NCBI GenBank assembly: GCA_949825025.1
Contig: OX463782.1
Span: forward strand, 37,845,951-37,909,950
Direction of reading: 5' to 3'
From: Siphlonurus alternatus
Taxonomy: Eukaryota > Arthropoda > Insecta > Ephemeroptera > Siphlonuridae
DNA length: 64,000 bases
Below are positions 31,578 through 42,099 of this stretch, piece after piece (the first letter of the stretch is position 1; every line of letters begins with the position of its first letter). A program made the position numbers and the translations under genes. The notes beneath the pieces were generated by a model that made no database searches, was not told the DNA's origin, and saw only the letters and a list, made by a program, of their open reading frames with translations.

Positions 31578-32174
31578 TTAAGGTAGAGATAACGCCGGTC
31601 AGCTGTTTCTTTAGCTCCATTTGATTAACATGTAAACCTTAGCAAATTCACAAAAATTCTGATTTTTTTTTTGAGAGGCAGATATTAGCTAGTGCCAGGC
31701 GCGGATCCAAGGGGGGGCGATCGCCCCCCCCCCCCCAAAAAAAAAAGTCCCAAAATACATTGAAGGTATTACCACCCCCCACCCATCGCCCCCCCTCCCA
31801 CTCCAAAATTTAACATTGCGGGATAGGGCCCCCCCCCCCCAAAGCCGCGGGCTGGATCCGCCCCTGGCTAGTGCCTAACAGCCATAGAAAAAGTTTCAGA
31901 ACAATTTAACGAGACGATTTTTTTTTAATTAATTTTTTAGTTTGTCTCTTCATGGAAAAGCTCGGCCTATGCTGAAAATTAAATAAATTAATTGAAAAAA
32001 ATCGTCTCGTTAAATTGTTTTGAAATTTTTCCTTTGGCTTTAAGGCACTAATATCTGGCTCTAAAAAAAAACAAAAAAAAAAAACAGGATTTTTGTGAAT
32101 TTGCTAAGGTTTACAATACATGTTAATCAAAGGGACCTACATCGAACAGCTGACCGGCGTTATCTACACTTTAA
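31578..32174. mobile_element. Palindromic MITE, family D, split by a G-rich hAT MITE
   Basis: TTAAGGTAGAGATAACGCCG at left and CGGCGTTATCTACACTTTAA at right. The inner TTAACGAGACGATTTTTTT and its inverse pair. The nested insertion at 31696-31866 carries a perfect 8-bp duplication. Confidence 0.87.
31696..31866. mobile_element. G-rich hAT-like MITE, 171 bp, 8-bp duplication GCTAGTGC
   Basis: The ends are CAGGCGCGGATCCAAGG and GGATCCGCCCCTG. Perfect GCTAGTGC repeats lie at 31688-31695 and 31867-31874. With the copy at 51836 this proves that the G-rich family transposes with an 8-bp duplication. Confidence 0.92.
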
Positions 32175-32179
32175 GGCGA

Positions 32180-32810
32180 TTCATAAATCTGCTGTCTGAC
32201 TGCATTCATATTCACGTAATTAATGAAAGAATTTGACAAAATATTGTAGCCTTCAAATATATATTTATAATATAATTTTATTGTTTTCTTGCAATGTGAA
32301 ATAAATTGAATAGAAATTAAGCAAGACAAAATTCTTTTGTATTTATTTTTCATTATTTGAGGAAATTATATAAACAGAAAGTAATAAATATAACCGATTA
32401 TATCCGAAGATAATTTAATAACGGGAAAAAAAGATAATACCTTTACTGAAAGTTTGTAATGCATTGAATCATTCTCTTACACAAGTCTATCACGCTGTTG
32501 GGCAACAATGTAATAATAATAATGTTGTAAAATTTACTGCAGTATGTTATGCAGTTAATAATAAATGCTTATATTAAGTTATAAAATGCATGGATAATTA
32601 ATTAACATATGCATGATTTTTTATTGAATAATTATAATTAGAAAAATAGAGGTTATTCAATACTTCGAGTATGTGTTATTGTCAATACTCAGAATTTTCA
32701 GACCTTAAAATCGAAAGGAAAGACGCTGCATGTGACTTCATATAGTCATGCACATAAAGTCATCCCAATAATTTACTTGCGTTTTAAGTATTCACGACGT
32801 CACAGCTAGA
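32180..32810. other. AT-rich intergenic DNA, no gene seen
   Basis: No exon or recognisable element. The 60-aa minus frame at 32353-32171 is low-complexity. Confidence 0.4.
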
Positions 32811-32814
32811 GCGA

Positions 32815-33180
32815 TTTTTTTTTTTTTTTTTTTGCTTCAACTGAACCCTAGTACAAGGTACTGGCCACATTTAAGTGACTGAATTTAACCTCCCGGCTCT
32901 TCGTAGACCCTACTTTTGTGGGTCCCTTCCAAACCGGGGCGGCCATGGTCTAAGCAATCCATCCCAGCATTCGCCTGGTTGTAACTGAGGAAACCATGGA
33001 AACCTCAGTCAGGATGGTCGGTAATTGATGGAGGATGACATCAATCACCTCCCCGATGCACGAGTGGGTGTTCTTTAGCAACCGCCACTTGTGAAAAGTT
33101 TGGCGGTGCATGGCTGGGATCGAACTCACGACCATCCGATTACGAATCAGAGGCGTATACCACTGCGTCAACTTTTTACC
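32815..33180 (-). repeat. tRNA-headed SINE, type B
   Basis: Full-length inverted copy: poly-A (poly-T here) at 32815, core at 32940-33030, box B-like sequence (GGGATCGAACTCAC in plus sense) at about 33117, and the anticodon-loop equivalent TTACGAA. The 81-aa frame across it is not a gene. Confidence 0.87.
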
Positions 33181-33182
33181 TT

Positions 33183-33440
33183 TTTTAACCACCATGCCTC
33201 ATAAGAATAACATGGGGGCATGGGGGCATCCAGAAAAAAATCGGGGAGGGGCGCGGGGCTGAGGACCCTCTTCATATGGCCAATGTTAAAAAAAATTGGA
33301 GTGGGGGAAATGCCTATATTGCACATGTTAAATCTAATTTTTTTTTGGGGGGGGGAGCCCCTGGATCAGCGCCTGAGGGGTATTAACAATTAATGCTGCA
33401 AGTGGGAAATTTTCCAAGGCGATGAGTGTACCTTAATTAT
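33183..33440. repeat. MITE family X half copies split by a G-rich element
   Basis: ACCATGCCTCATAAGAATAA at left and GCTGCAAGTGGGAAATTTTC at right match the centre and right arm of family X at 16985. The DNA between (about 33226-33374, ending GGATCAGCGCCTG) belongs to the G-rich hAT-like group. Confidence 0.55.
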
Positions 33441-33689
33441 CGTACAGAGGACTTATTATTTATTTTTTGAGGTCCCCAATAAAAAAATCCATGCACAAAA
33501 GTTGTCCTTGTTTTACCCAAGTCATTGGTACATTAATTAGCATTAATTAGCATTAATTATCATTAATCCTACATTAATTATCATCACGAGGAAGGACTTG
33601 TTTTTTACAGCGAGCTAAATGTAATAAAATGCTGGACATACTGGAGCACACAGTTCAACAAGACCGGAAGTGGATGGATTTTAGCTGAA

Positions 33690-33901
33690 CTACAGTCAAT
33701 TTAATTTGAAATTCCTTCCGGAAGTAGTGTGACGTTTGCAGCTCTTCTGTTTGTAATTTAATTTTGAAACTTTAGAGAGTGTTTTGATGTAGAAGTACTG
33801 ACCTATTTGTGAAATTGAAACGATGGAATATAAATAGGAAGACCAGAAACCTTACACTTCCGGCTACTTCCGGAGGGAATATCATGTAAATTTGACTGTA
33901 T
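33690..33901. repeat. Palindromic MITE, family N
   Basis: TACAGTCAATTTAATTTGAA and TTCCTTCCGGAAGTAG at left mirror CTACTTCCGGAGGGAATAT and AAATTTGACTGTA at right. Related copies or halves lie at 34016-34195, 43005-43195, 43420-43650 and 48236-48432. Confidence 0.8.
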
Positions 33902-34015
33902 ATGACCATGAAATATATATAATATTTTACAGATTTATAAGAAGGATTTTAAACTATCTGCGAAGTTTTAGACTTTACATGATGGTCATTATAAAGGTCA
34001 TACGCGTATGTTCAA

Positions 34016-34195
34016 ATTTATATGATACTCCCTCCGGAAGATTTCTGGTCTTCCTATTCATATTTCAGCGTTACAATTTCACACATAGGTCAGCATTTCT
34101 ACGTCAAACCACTCTGTAAAGTTTCAAAACTGAATTACAAATTACAGAAGAGCAGCAAAAACTTCAATATTAAATTAACTTGACTGTGGTTCAGT
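34016..34195. repeat. MITE family N, second, degenerate copy
   Basis: ATGATACTCCCTCCGGAAGA at left and TTAACTTGACTGTGGTTCAG at right. The interior TTTCACACATAGGTCAGCAT is shared with 33690-33901. Confidence 0.6.
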
Positions 34196-34199
34196 CAAG

Positions 34200-35380
34200 A
34201 TTTTCCACTTCCGACTACTTCCGGTTTGTGATCTCATATTGGTTGGAGCGTAGCTTGCATCGAGAGTTGACGACTGCACTTGTGACGTCACAGAAATTAT
34301 GCAACAGAAATCTCTCTAGCAATTTACTTTCTATACTGCATCAGCACTTCACCTAGCCTAGCTGTACTCGACCTTATTTAGTCTCCAACTGATGCCGCTG
34401 CAGGGATTGCAAATGAGAGACGTTTAAACATATTACGTTCACATGACACTGCAGTTTAACGATTAGTCTCACAGTCAGTTACGTCGGAATCAAACAATAT
34501 TTCCCTACAAACGAATCGAATGAGATTAATTTTAAAAAATCGAAAATGTTCTAAAACTTAATCGCTTATGGTTTGAACAAATTCGGTCTTGCAGTTTTCT
34601 TACAACAGCTCCATTTCCGGTTTTCGTCCATAAGGCCAATGTTAAACTTCTACCTCAGTTTGATAAGAGAGATTCACTTCAAAATTTTTATGCCGCCTAT
34701 TGATGGTAAGTTCTAAGTCCCCTGCAAGTCTTGTTGTATTCAGGCGCGTGAGATACAATATACTTGAGAAATCTTGAGATTCATCCTTAAATTAAGTAGA
34801 GTGAACGATTGATTTTTTTTAGTTTAACCTCTACCCTCTATTGAGAAATAAAAACCAAAAAATTCCATCTCAAATAGCTTCACCACAAAAAATTTCCAAA
34901 GTTAGTGTTTCGGAAGGCCTTTAACATACAGCCTTATGGAACAGAAAAAAAGCTTTTTACTCAAACTTGGTCCGAACTATGGTACCATTTAAAAAATACC
35001 TACGTAATCTATGATGAATTCTTTAATGGATTTTCAAATAAATAAATAAAAAGAAAGAAATTTAAGGGGCCGTTTTTCCGGGAAAAATCGTAAAAATTCT
35101 ATATGGGAATAATTAACCTACAAAAATTTCAAAATATTTTTACTTTAATTCGGATCCGTTGAAAACGCCTCATAAGAATAACATATCCACGAATATGTAT
35201 CAAACACCGTATATAATGTATAGTGATATTGCAGGTTTAAAAATTTGGAAATGCGAGTGATCTAGCTGGTCGAAAAATGATTTTAAATTAAGTTCAAATT
35301 CACCTGTAGCACTTTATATAATTAGTGTATACACTGCACACTTTGCATAATGTCATAAAAACTGCAGCCTGCATGGTCCA
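34200..35380. other. Intergenic DNA with a fragment of repeat family W
   Basis: AATCGCTTATGGTTTGAAC followed by CAGCTCCATTTCCGGTTTTC (34560-34640) recurs at about 55980-56060, and inverted at about 45790-45900. A GTGACGTCACAG site lies near 34283. No exon was recognised. Confidence 0.4.
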
Positions 35381-35384
35381 TGGT

Positions 35385-35580
35385 GTATATTTTTGACAAG
35401 GGATACACCCCTATAAGCTCGAAGCAAGGTGTTAATGGGTAGGGAAAGGATGGTGGTCACGGCCTGTTACGCGTCCCCCCAGCATTCGCTGAGATGAGAC
35501 TGAGGGAACTGTGGAAAACCTCAGTCAGGACGGACACCTCTACTTTTTATCAATGGCCAGACCAAGGTGATGTTCAAAAC
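35385..35580 (-). repeat. 5S-type SINE A2, head-truncated
   Basis: From the tail (plus-strand GGGATACACCCCTATAAGCT) through the core (GAGACTGAGGGAACTGTGG ... CCTCAGTCAGGACGGACACC). The 5S head is absent. Confidence 0.75.
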
Positions 35581-35589
35581 CTGGCAGTG

Positions 35590-36170
35590 ATCATGCCCAG
35601 CTAATTTGAAAACAGATATAATCGAGGCCCCGACGTTTAAAATACAATTAAGGAAAAGTATATTATATTTTATATACAATAAATATCAAAGAACTGCAAC
35701 CACTCATGCATTCAATGAATATAGTATAAATAATTTATGTATTAGTTTTTGCCATACTGCATAGCGTCAAAGAGAATGCAAATCACGTAACTATGCAAAG
35801 AGATTTGATGGAACTTTGACTCTTAAATTCTAACAGGATCAGCCTTAAACTTTTTTTGTAGTTTATTTATCTTTATTTATTATATTTTCCTCGTGTTACA
35901 TAATATAACAGTTGGCAGGTGATCCTAACGAAGCCCTATATTATATATACACAACAAAATTCTGTATAATATATATAGTTATATAAGCATAGCATCCCTT
36001 TTAACAAATTAATAAGAAAGAAAGAAAACATAACAATGACTCTAATAACAAATGTAAATAAAATATCACTTGTCAAACACAGTGCAGTCAAAATTTTATG
36101 TCTTGTAGTTACGTGATTTGCACTCTGAGGCGACATTAAAATGAACAACCAGCATGATTTTTTTACTGCA
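35590..36170. other. AT-rich intergenic DNA, no gene seen
   Basis: No exon or element recognised. The 70-aa minus frame at 36148-35936 is low-complexity. Confidence 0.4.
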
Positions 36171-36172
36171 TA

Positions 36173-36372
36173 TTAGAGGACCTCAATATTTTTTATTCTG
36201 GATTTGTTTCAACCATCTAACACACTTGATGAAAAAATGCTGTGACGTCATAGTCATGATACGTCTTTCCATTGCGTGCGTGTTAATATTTACATGACTG
36301 TGACGTCACAGTCTGATTTTAGGGTGTTGGGGGGTTAAAAAAAATAACAATTTTTAACTCAAGGCCCATACA
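36173..36372. repeat. Palindromic MITE, family Q, with CRE-type sites
   Basis: AGAGGACCTCAATATTTTT at left and the decayed inverse at right. TGACGTCATAGTCATG and ATGACTGTGACGTCACAG face each other near the centre. Relatives are at 52947 and 55637. Confidence 0.7.
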
Positions 36373-36563
36373 ATAAAAAATGTCATATACATGCAGGTTG
36401 CCATTTGTCAATAATCCTAAATGAGGTTTCTATATGGTTCCGGCCTTGTATGCTAATATTAGGAGTATTTGCTACTACCACCAAGGTCTGCACTGACGGC
36501 GGCTCCAGGCAGGCTCACGCCCAGACCCTTCAGCGTTCACCGTCGCGACCCTCCTACTCACCG

Positions 36564-36669
36564 GGGCTTCGCAGCGAGCAGCCAAAGCCACCCGCCTTCT
36601 GTCACCGGCGGCCTGGTATAGGCACAACGCTTCAGCATTATCCATTTTTAGAGCTAGTTGCTTCGGCAT
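36564..36669 (-). CDS. Candidate first coding exon of an unknown gene
   Basis: A GC-rich minus-strand frame starts ATG at 36669 in a good context and reads MPKQLALKMDNAEALCLYQ, then AAGDRRRVALAARCEAP. It reaches a GTGAGT donor-like site at about 36563. If unspliced it would continue to a stop at 36475 (64 aa). The upstream sequence is AT-rich. I recognise no domain and could not find exon 2, so this may equally be a CpG-rich promoter segment with a chance frame. Confidence 0.35.
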
Positions 36670-36679
36670 ATTAAATTGT

Positions 36680-37550
36680 AATGAACAAAACTGGGGTGGA
36701 AAATAGTAGGCCGTGGCCGTGTGGGTATGTACAAATATAATTGAGTCAAGTGCAATGTTTGATATTTGTGTAATATATTATATATACACATTTATATTAT
36801 TTATAATTATATATATATTATACACACATATATTATAAAATATATTATTCATACATAATATACACACAATGATCCGACAGTTGTTATATGCGGAAGAATA
36901 TTATACGGAAGGAAGCGAATTTTCAAATTTCGTCAATTACGTACGTACTACATAAAGTAATTTTTAATTTCAAGTTCGTTTTATATGACATGGGTGACCT
37001 TGTGGGATCTGTAATTAGTCCCGTTTTGTAAGTACAAGTTCGTGTTATAATTATATCTATGTACTAAATGTAATTAATTAATGATAATTAATCAATTAGT
37101 AGCCCACACGGAATTAAAGGAAGCGAATATCGTCAATTTTTCGGAAGTAATTAGTAATTTCAAGTTCGTTTAATATAACACGGGTGACCCTGGTCCTGTA
37201 CAAGTATGTGTTATTCGCGAACGCAACCAAATTCAGCCCTCTAGCGGCCAAAAGTGTGAACTACTAAAATGCGGCTAGCTGTTCATAACAGTATAGGAAC
37301 AACATATCATTCCTGAGTTAATTTACGTGATTATATAATATTATCCACTTGCAAATTTTTAATTATCATAATAAAGTTAAATATTAGTCTTAATAAATAA
37401 AATAACAGATAAATGTGACCATACACCGTGTCATTTGCTTTAAATAGAGTCTTGCGCGCGGCGCGTGGTATATATGCATAATATGTATATGTCGATCCAT
37501 ATGATATTAAATTATTGTTAATTTTTCTTACTGATTGGGATAAAATTATG
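36680..37550. other. AT-rich intergenic DNA with a local duplication
   Basis: GTAATTTTTAATTTCAAGTTCG and GTGACC at about 36958-37010 recur at about 37145-37190, and again at 40230-40275 as a looser copy. No gene seen. Confidence 0.4.
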
Positions 37551-37554
37551 AAAT

Positions 37555-39260
37555 TAATTTTCAAGGTGTAATCGACCCTCCTAAAAACTTGGAAATAATT
37601 TTAGATTTTCTCCCCGACGCACCCCTGAGGGTGGAGAACTACCCCGAAAAACAATTTTCCTTACAAATTGTGCTAAAATTACGAAATTAATTTTCAAGGG
37701 GTAATCGACCTTCCTGAACTCGGAAATAATTTTAGATTCTCTCCCCGACGCACCCCTGAGGGTGGAGAACTACCCCGAAAAAAATCTTCCTTAGAAATTG
37801 TGCTAAAATTATGAAATTAATTTTCAAGGGGCAATCGACCCCACTGAACTCGGAAATAATTTTAGATTCTCTCCCCGACACACCCCTGAGGGTGGAGAAC
37901 TACCCCGAAAATCAATTTTCCTTAAAAATTGTGCTAAAATAAAAAAAATTAAATTTTCAAGTGTTTATTAACCCCTCTGAAACTCGGAAATAAATTTAGA
38001 CTTTTTCCCCGACGCAACCCTGAGGGTCAACGGCTACCCACCATATCCTTCTTTCTTAATAATTGAGTTGAAATTGTGAATTAAATTTTTATTCGGGATT
38101 TATCGAAATTTTTCAGAGAAAAAGTATCCCAGACTCACTTCTTCACTTGCAGTATGATGATGGTTTCACTCAATGTGTTCAGCACCGTTAATTGGCGTGA
38201 TGGCACATGTTGGTCCGCTCAACGAGGCTATGTGTATGTGTGTAGGTGCATGGCCTCTAACATCTGAGTTGTGACCAATTCCATGCAACGTCTTATCTCC
38301 ACTTTCTGTTCGTCAATTGGTCTCAAATCTCTTCTTGTAAACCTTTTGCTTCAGAAAGAGATTTGAGACCATTGACGAGCTGAAAGTGATAGACGTTATG
38401 TGGAATTGATGGTCACACCTCAGTTGTTAATTAAAGTCACACGTAGCTTCATTGTGCAGACCCCAAAATGAGCCTATTCACGCCATGTAATTATTATAAC
38501 GGTGGACATCCATCATCATACTGCAAGTAAAGAGGCGAGTCTGATATATTTTTTTTTCCATGAAAAATTACGATAAATCCCGAAAAAAATTTAATTCACA
38601 ATTTCAACTCGATTATTAAGAAAGAAGGATATGGTGGGTAGCCGTTTACCCTCAGGGTTGCGTCGGAGAGAAAATCTAAAATTATTTCTGACTTCAGTAG
38701 GGTCGATTACCCCTTGAAAATTAATTTCATAATTCAAGCATATTTTTTAAGGAAATTTGATTTTCGGGGTAGTTTTCCACCCTCAGGGGTGCGTCGGGAA
38801 GAAAATTTAAAATTATTTCCGAGTTCAGGAGGGTCAATTACCTCTTGAAAATTAATTTCATAATTTTAACACAATTTTTAAGGAAAGTGAATTTTAGGGG
38901 TAGGTCTCCACCCTCAGGGGTGCGTCAGGGAGAAAATTTAAAATTATTTCCGACTTCAGTAGGGTCGATTACCCCTTGAAAATAAATTTCATAATTTTAG
39001 CACAATTTTTAAGGAAAGTGGATTTTAGGGGTAGTTCTCCACCCTCAGGGGTGCGTCGGAGAGAAAATTTAAACTTATTTCCGAGTTCAGGAGGGTCAAT
39101 TACCCCTTGGAAATTAATTTCATAATTTTAGCACAATTTTTAAGGAAAATGGGTTTTAGGGGTAGCTATCTAACACTCAAGGGTGCGTCGGGTTCTTAGT
39201 TCAGGAGGGTTAACCCCTTGAAAATTAAGTTTTATAATTTTAGCTCGTTTATTAAAAAAA
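37555..39260. mobile_element. Fold-back element with arms of inverted tandem ~130-bp units
   Basis: The left arm has four tandem units at 37560, 37693, 37823 and 37956 (period 130-133 bp; landmarks TCAAGGGGTAATCGACC and CCCCTGAGGGTGGAGAACTA). The right arm has five inverted units beginning near 38710, 38841, 38971, 39102 and 39213. Between them lies an inner inverted pair (38060-38330 and 38350-38640) closing around CTTCTTGTAAACCTTTTGCT near 38340. This is the architecture of Drosophila Foldback/Galileo elements. No transposase is present. Confidence 0.85.
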
Positions 39261-39289
39261 GTGGAAAATACTAATAGGTCTGAATAACG

Positions 39290-39570
39290 GGGTACGGCCG
39301 GGTAGCACTCCAGGGGTGTGCGTGGTAGAGGTGGTGCCACGGGGGTGTGGTAATGAATCTGTATTAATTAATTATTTCAGAGGTGTAAATTAATTACCTA
39401 TTGTATGAAATTTTTTCCATAAAATTCTTATAAATTTTAAAATTGTTACATCTCGGTCATATTCATTGGAAAAACTTTTCGTATTTCCTATGGGGGAAAA
39501 AAAAAACACCCCTGAAAAGGCTGAAAGGGGTGCGATTGGCTCCAATAATATTGTAAAGCCCCTGAATTTA
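39290..39570. other. Unique sequence flanking the fold-back element
   Basis: No gene. A short GGGGTACGGCCGGGTAGC stretch near 39289 is the only GC-rich part. Confidence 0.35.
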
Positions 39571-39759
39571 ATTTGACAGCTGGTGCGTCAAATTTTACGT
39601 TTGTATGTGAGCTTCTAATCGCACATTATCAAATTATTAACCTGCTTTTCATACTCCATATTTCTTTCGAGCCGCATTACGTCCGCCATTTTGTGACGTC
39701 ATCACTCTGCAGACAGCGCCGCCATCGGTCATTTCGTTCGAGAATATACTTAGTTTTGA

Positions 39760-40110
39760 TATTTATGAAAACCAATCGTCATTATTTTTATAATTGTAAA
39801 TTCAATCATGACTATAATACTCATCACAAAGATAAATTTATATTTGAGCGTCATAGAACTATATGTACGGCTTATGAGAATGGACTTATGTATAGTGCCC
39901 TATCCCTGTTTAATTATCTCCCCAGTGATATAATAAGTGAATAAAATTTAAGTACATTTAAGAAGATACTAAAAATTTTTTATTTGATAAAAATGTGTAT
40001 GAAATTAATGACTTTTTATAAGAGTACATAATAATAATAATTATTGCATTTTGTATGTTGTGCTGACTTGTCTTGTAAGTGAGATCAATAATAAATATTT
40101 GAATTTGAAT
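39760..40110 (+). pseudogene. Non-LTR retrotransposon ORF2 C-terminus with 3' tail
   Basis: The frame reads YNTHHKDKFIFERHR, then LMYSALSLFNYLPSDI, the typical final motif of Jockey/CR1-type ORF2 proteins (Y-N-T-R ... L-F-N-x-L-P). A stop follows LPSDIISE. The 3' region ends AATAAATATTTGAATTTGAA, resembling tails of such elements. A 5'-truncated, dead copy. Confidence 0.65.
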
Positions 40111-40159
40111 TATTAAATTTATAATTATATCGCTACTATTCACTACAAAATACAATTAT

Positions 40160-40660
40160 ATACAAGTGATGATTAATTAGTGCGTCCACACGGAAGGAAT
40201 TTGTTCAATTTCATTCTTCATTAGTACTTATTGTTAGTAATTTCAAGTTTGTTTTATATGACTCGGGTGACCCTGGGCCAGGTTTCCTTATAGAGCCACC
40301 TAATTGCTCGAACTTCTGCCAGGGTCAGCTAAAACATTAAGCAGGTGTACCAACTTTCATGCAGTCAGGAAGTTTGTATATAAATTATTGTTAAAATTAT
40401 TTGGGGCATAAATTTACATAATAATTGTCATGTATTGGAAAGTATAAAGATTGCATATATGTTTTGATTTGACGTTAATGTATATATGAAAAAGATAGAG
40501 CGCGAATTGATGGACTTTCATCGTTTAAATTTCTCTGAATCTTTTTTTAATGATAATGCAATCCTAAACACGGAAACGATTAGAAATACATTACGCATTT
40601 TGATTCACAATTTTTTTATATCAGATTATGTAAAGTGAAAGTGGTCACGCTAGCACGTAC
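40160..40660. other. AT-rich intergenic DNA upstream of the secreted-protein gene
   Basis: No exon recognised. A partial copy of the duplicated block from about 37145 lies near 40230-40275. Confidence 0.4.
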
Positions 40661-40680
40661 CTTCTCGTCATAGAAGGCCG

Positions 40681-40850
40681 CCGCTAAGGCTCATTTTTCC
40701 AAGCTGTAGCACAGCTGCGCGGCTCTAAGGCCCATTTTTCCATGGTCTGGCCTGGCTGCGCGGCCTCTAAAGCTCATTTTTCCATGCTGTAGCGTGGCCG
40801 GTCGCCTCTAAGGCTCAAATTGCCATGCTGGGAGGCTGCCAGGGTCGTTG
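40681..40850 (+). promoter_or_regulatory. Four imperfect 41-bp tandem repeats in the promoter or 5' UTR
   Basis: Units start at 40685, 40726, 40768 and 40809 (period 41-42). Each begins TAAGGCTCATTTTTCC or a variant and continues ATGCTGTAGC and a CTGCGCGGC-like part. The array ends about 70 bp before the ATG of the secreted-protein gene at 40919, so it lies in the promoter or leader. Confidence 0.65.
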
Positions 40851-40918
40851 GCTGGCCGGACTTGCGACATGCTGGGACGCCAGACGGCTGGTACCTCCAC
40901 ATTCGCTCCTCAACCACC

Positions 40919-40951
40919 ATGAAGCTGGGATCGCTGCTGATGATGATCTTC
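40919..40951 (+). CDS. Exon 1 of the 100-aa secreted protein
   Basis: Eleven codons (MKLGSLLMMIF), giving the first half of the signal peptide. A perfect GTGAGT donor follows at 40952. Confidence 0.82.
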
Positions 40952-42064
40952 GTGAGTACCCTGGTGTCCAAACCTCAGTGTCGCCTAGAGTCGGATAGTT
41001 TCTGCCCAAACCTCAGTGTCGCCTTATACTATAGATTCGGATAATATATATAGTTTCTGCCCAAACCTCAGTGTCAGATAGTTTCTGTCCATGGCAAACC
41101 TCATCAGTGTCGTACGTCTAACTTATATATAGATTCTGATAGTTACTGTATATACAACTGTGGCCGGAATCGGAAACGGAATAATCAAAATTTAAATTTT
41201 CCAATTACTTGAATCTACATTTTTTTCCCCTCTGATAGCTCGAGAGTTTTTCCATTCTGGACAGTACTTGAGATATTTTTGATCGGCACAAGCCCCTTTT
41301 GCAGAAGTTCTATACATTGAAAAATACGTGAATGAGAACGTCATACGAAGAATTTTTCGCGCTCACCCCGGGAAGATGTGACTTTGTTAAACATAATATA
41401 ATAACCAGGTGTTACCCGTGTTACTCTGGCTCAGTTGCAGTGCTCGCAGTGTCCGAGTGTCTTGGTAGCTTGTGTGTGTTGACGTTAAAATTTGTGTAAA
41501 TTAAACTCGAGAGGGGTGCAATATTTTTCTTTTGTTTTTTCAACTCCAAATAAAAAGTCATCAAATTCGACCTTTGTAGTCCCGACTTCGGCGTAATTCA
41601 TTCAAATCTTCGCCTCTGAAAAGCTTTCTTTTGCAGTCTTGTTAATATATTTGTGACGGTATCCGGACGATTCGGAGAGAAAACTCGCGTATAAAAGATG
41701 GTTCGGTGCGGAGTATACTGCATATATGATATATATACGCAATAATACGCATGATGATTAAGGGTAAGATAACACGAAACATCGGTTGTTGTAGTCCCAT
41801 TTGATTAACATGTAAACCTTAGCAGCCTCATAATAAGTCTGATTTTTTTTAGAGACAGTTCTTAGCACCAAAAAAAAAAAAAAAAAATTGTAAAAAAAAA
41901 ATTTCAAAACAGTCGCTTGTTCCATTTTTTTGTTTACATTTTTTTATTAGTTTAGGTCTCCATGGGAAAGCCCTATACTGGAAATTTAAAAATTTAATTT
42001 AAAAAATCGGATCGAGTGATTGTATTGAAATATTTTCTACATTTTTTTAGTGCTGAGAACTGTC

Positions 42065-42099
<35 letters not shown>

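Noticed and set aside
32950..33195. 81-aa minus-strand frame, and similar frames at 44504-44737 and 50183-50570
   Set aside because: All three are readings across the tRNA-headed SINE.
37555..39260. CRISPR-like array of spaced repeats
   Set aside because: Units are ~130 bp, contiguous and inverted about a centre, in a eukaryotic genome. This is a fold-back element.
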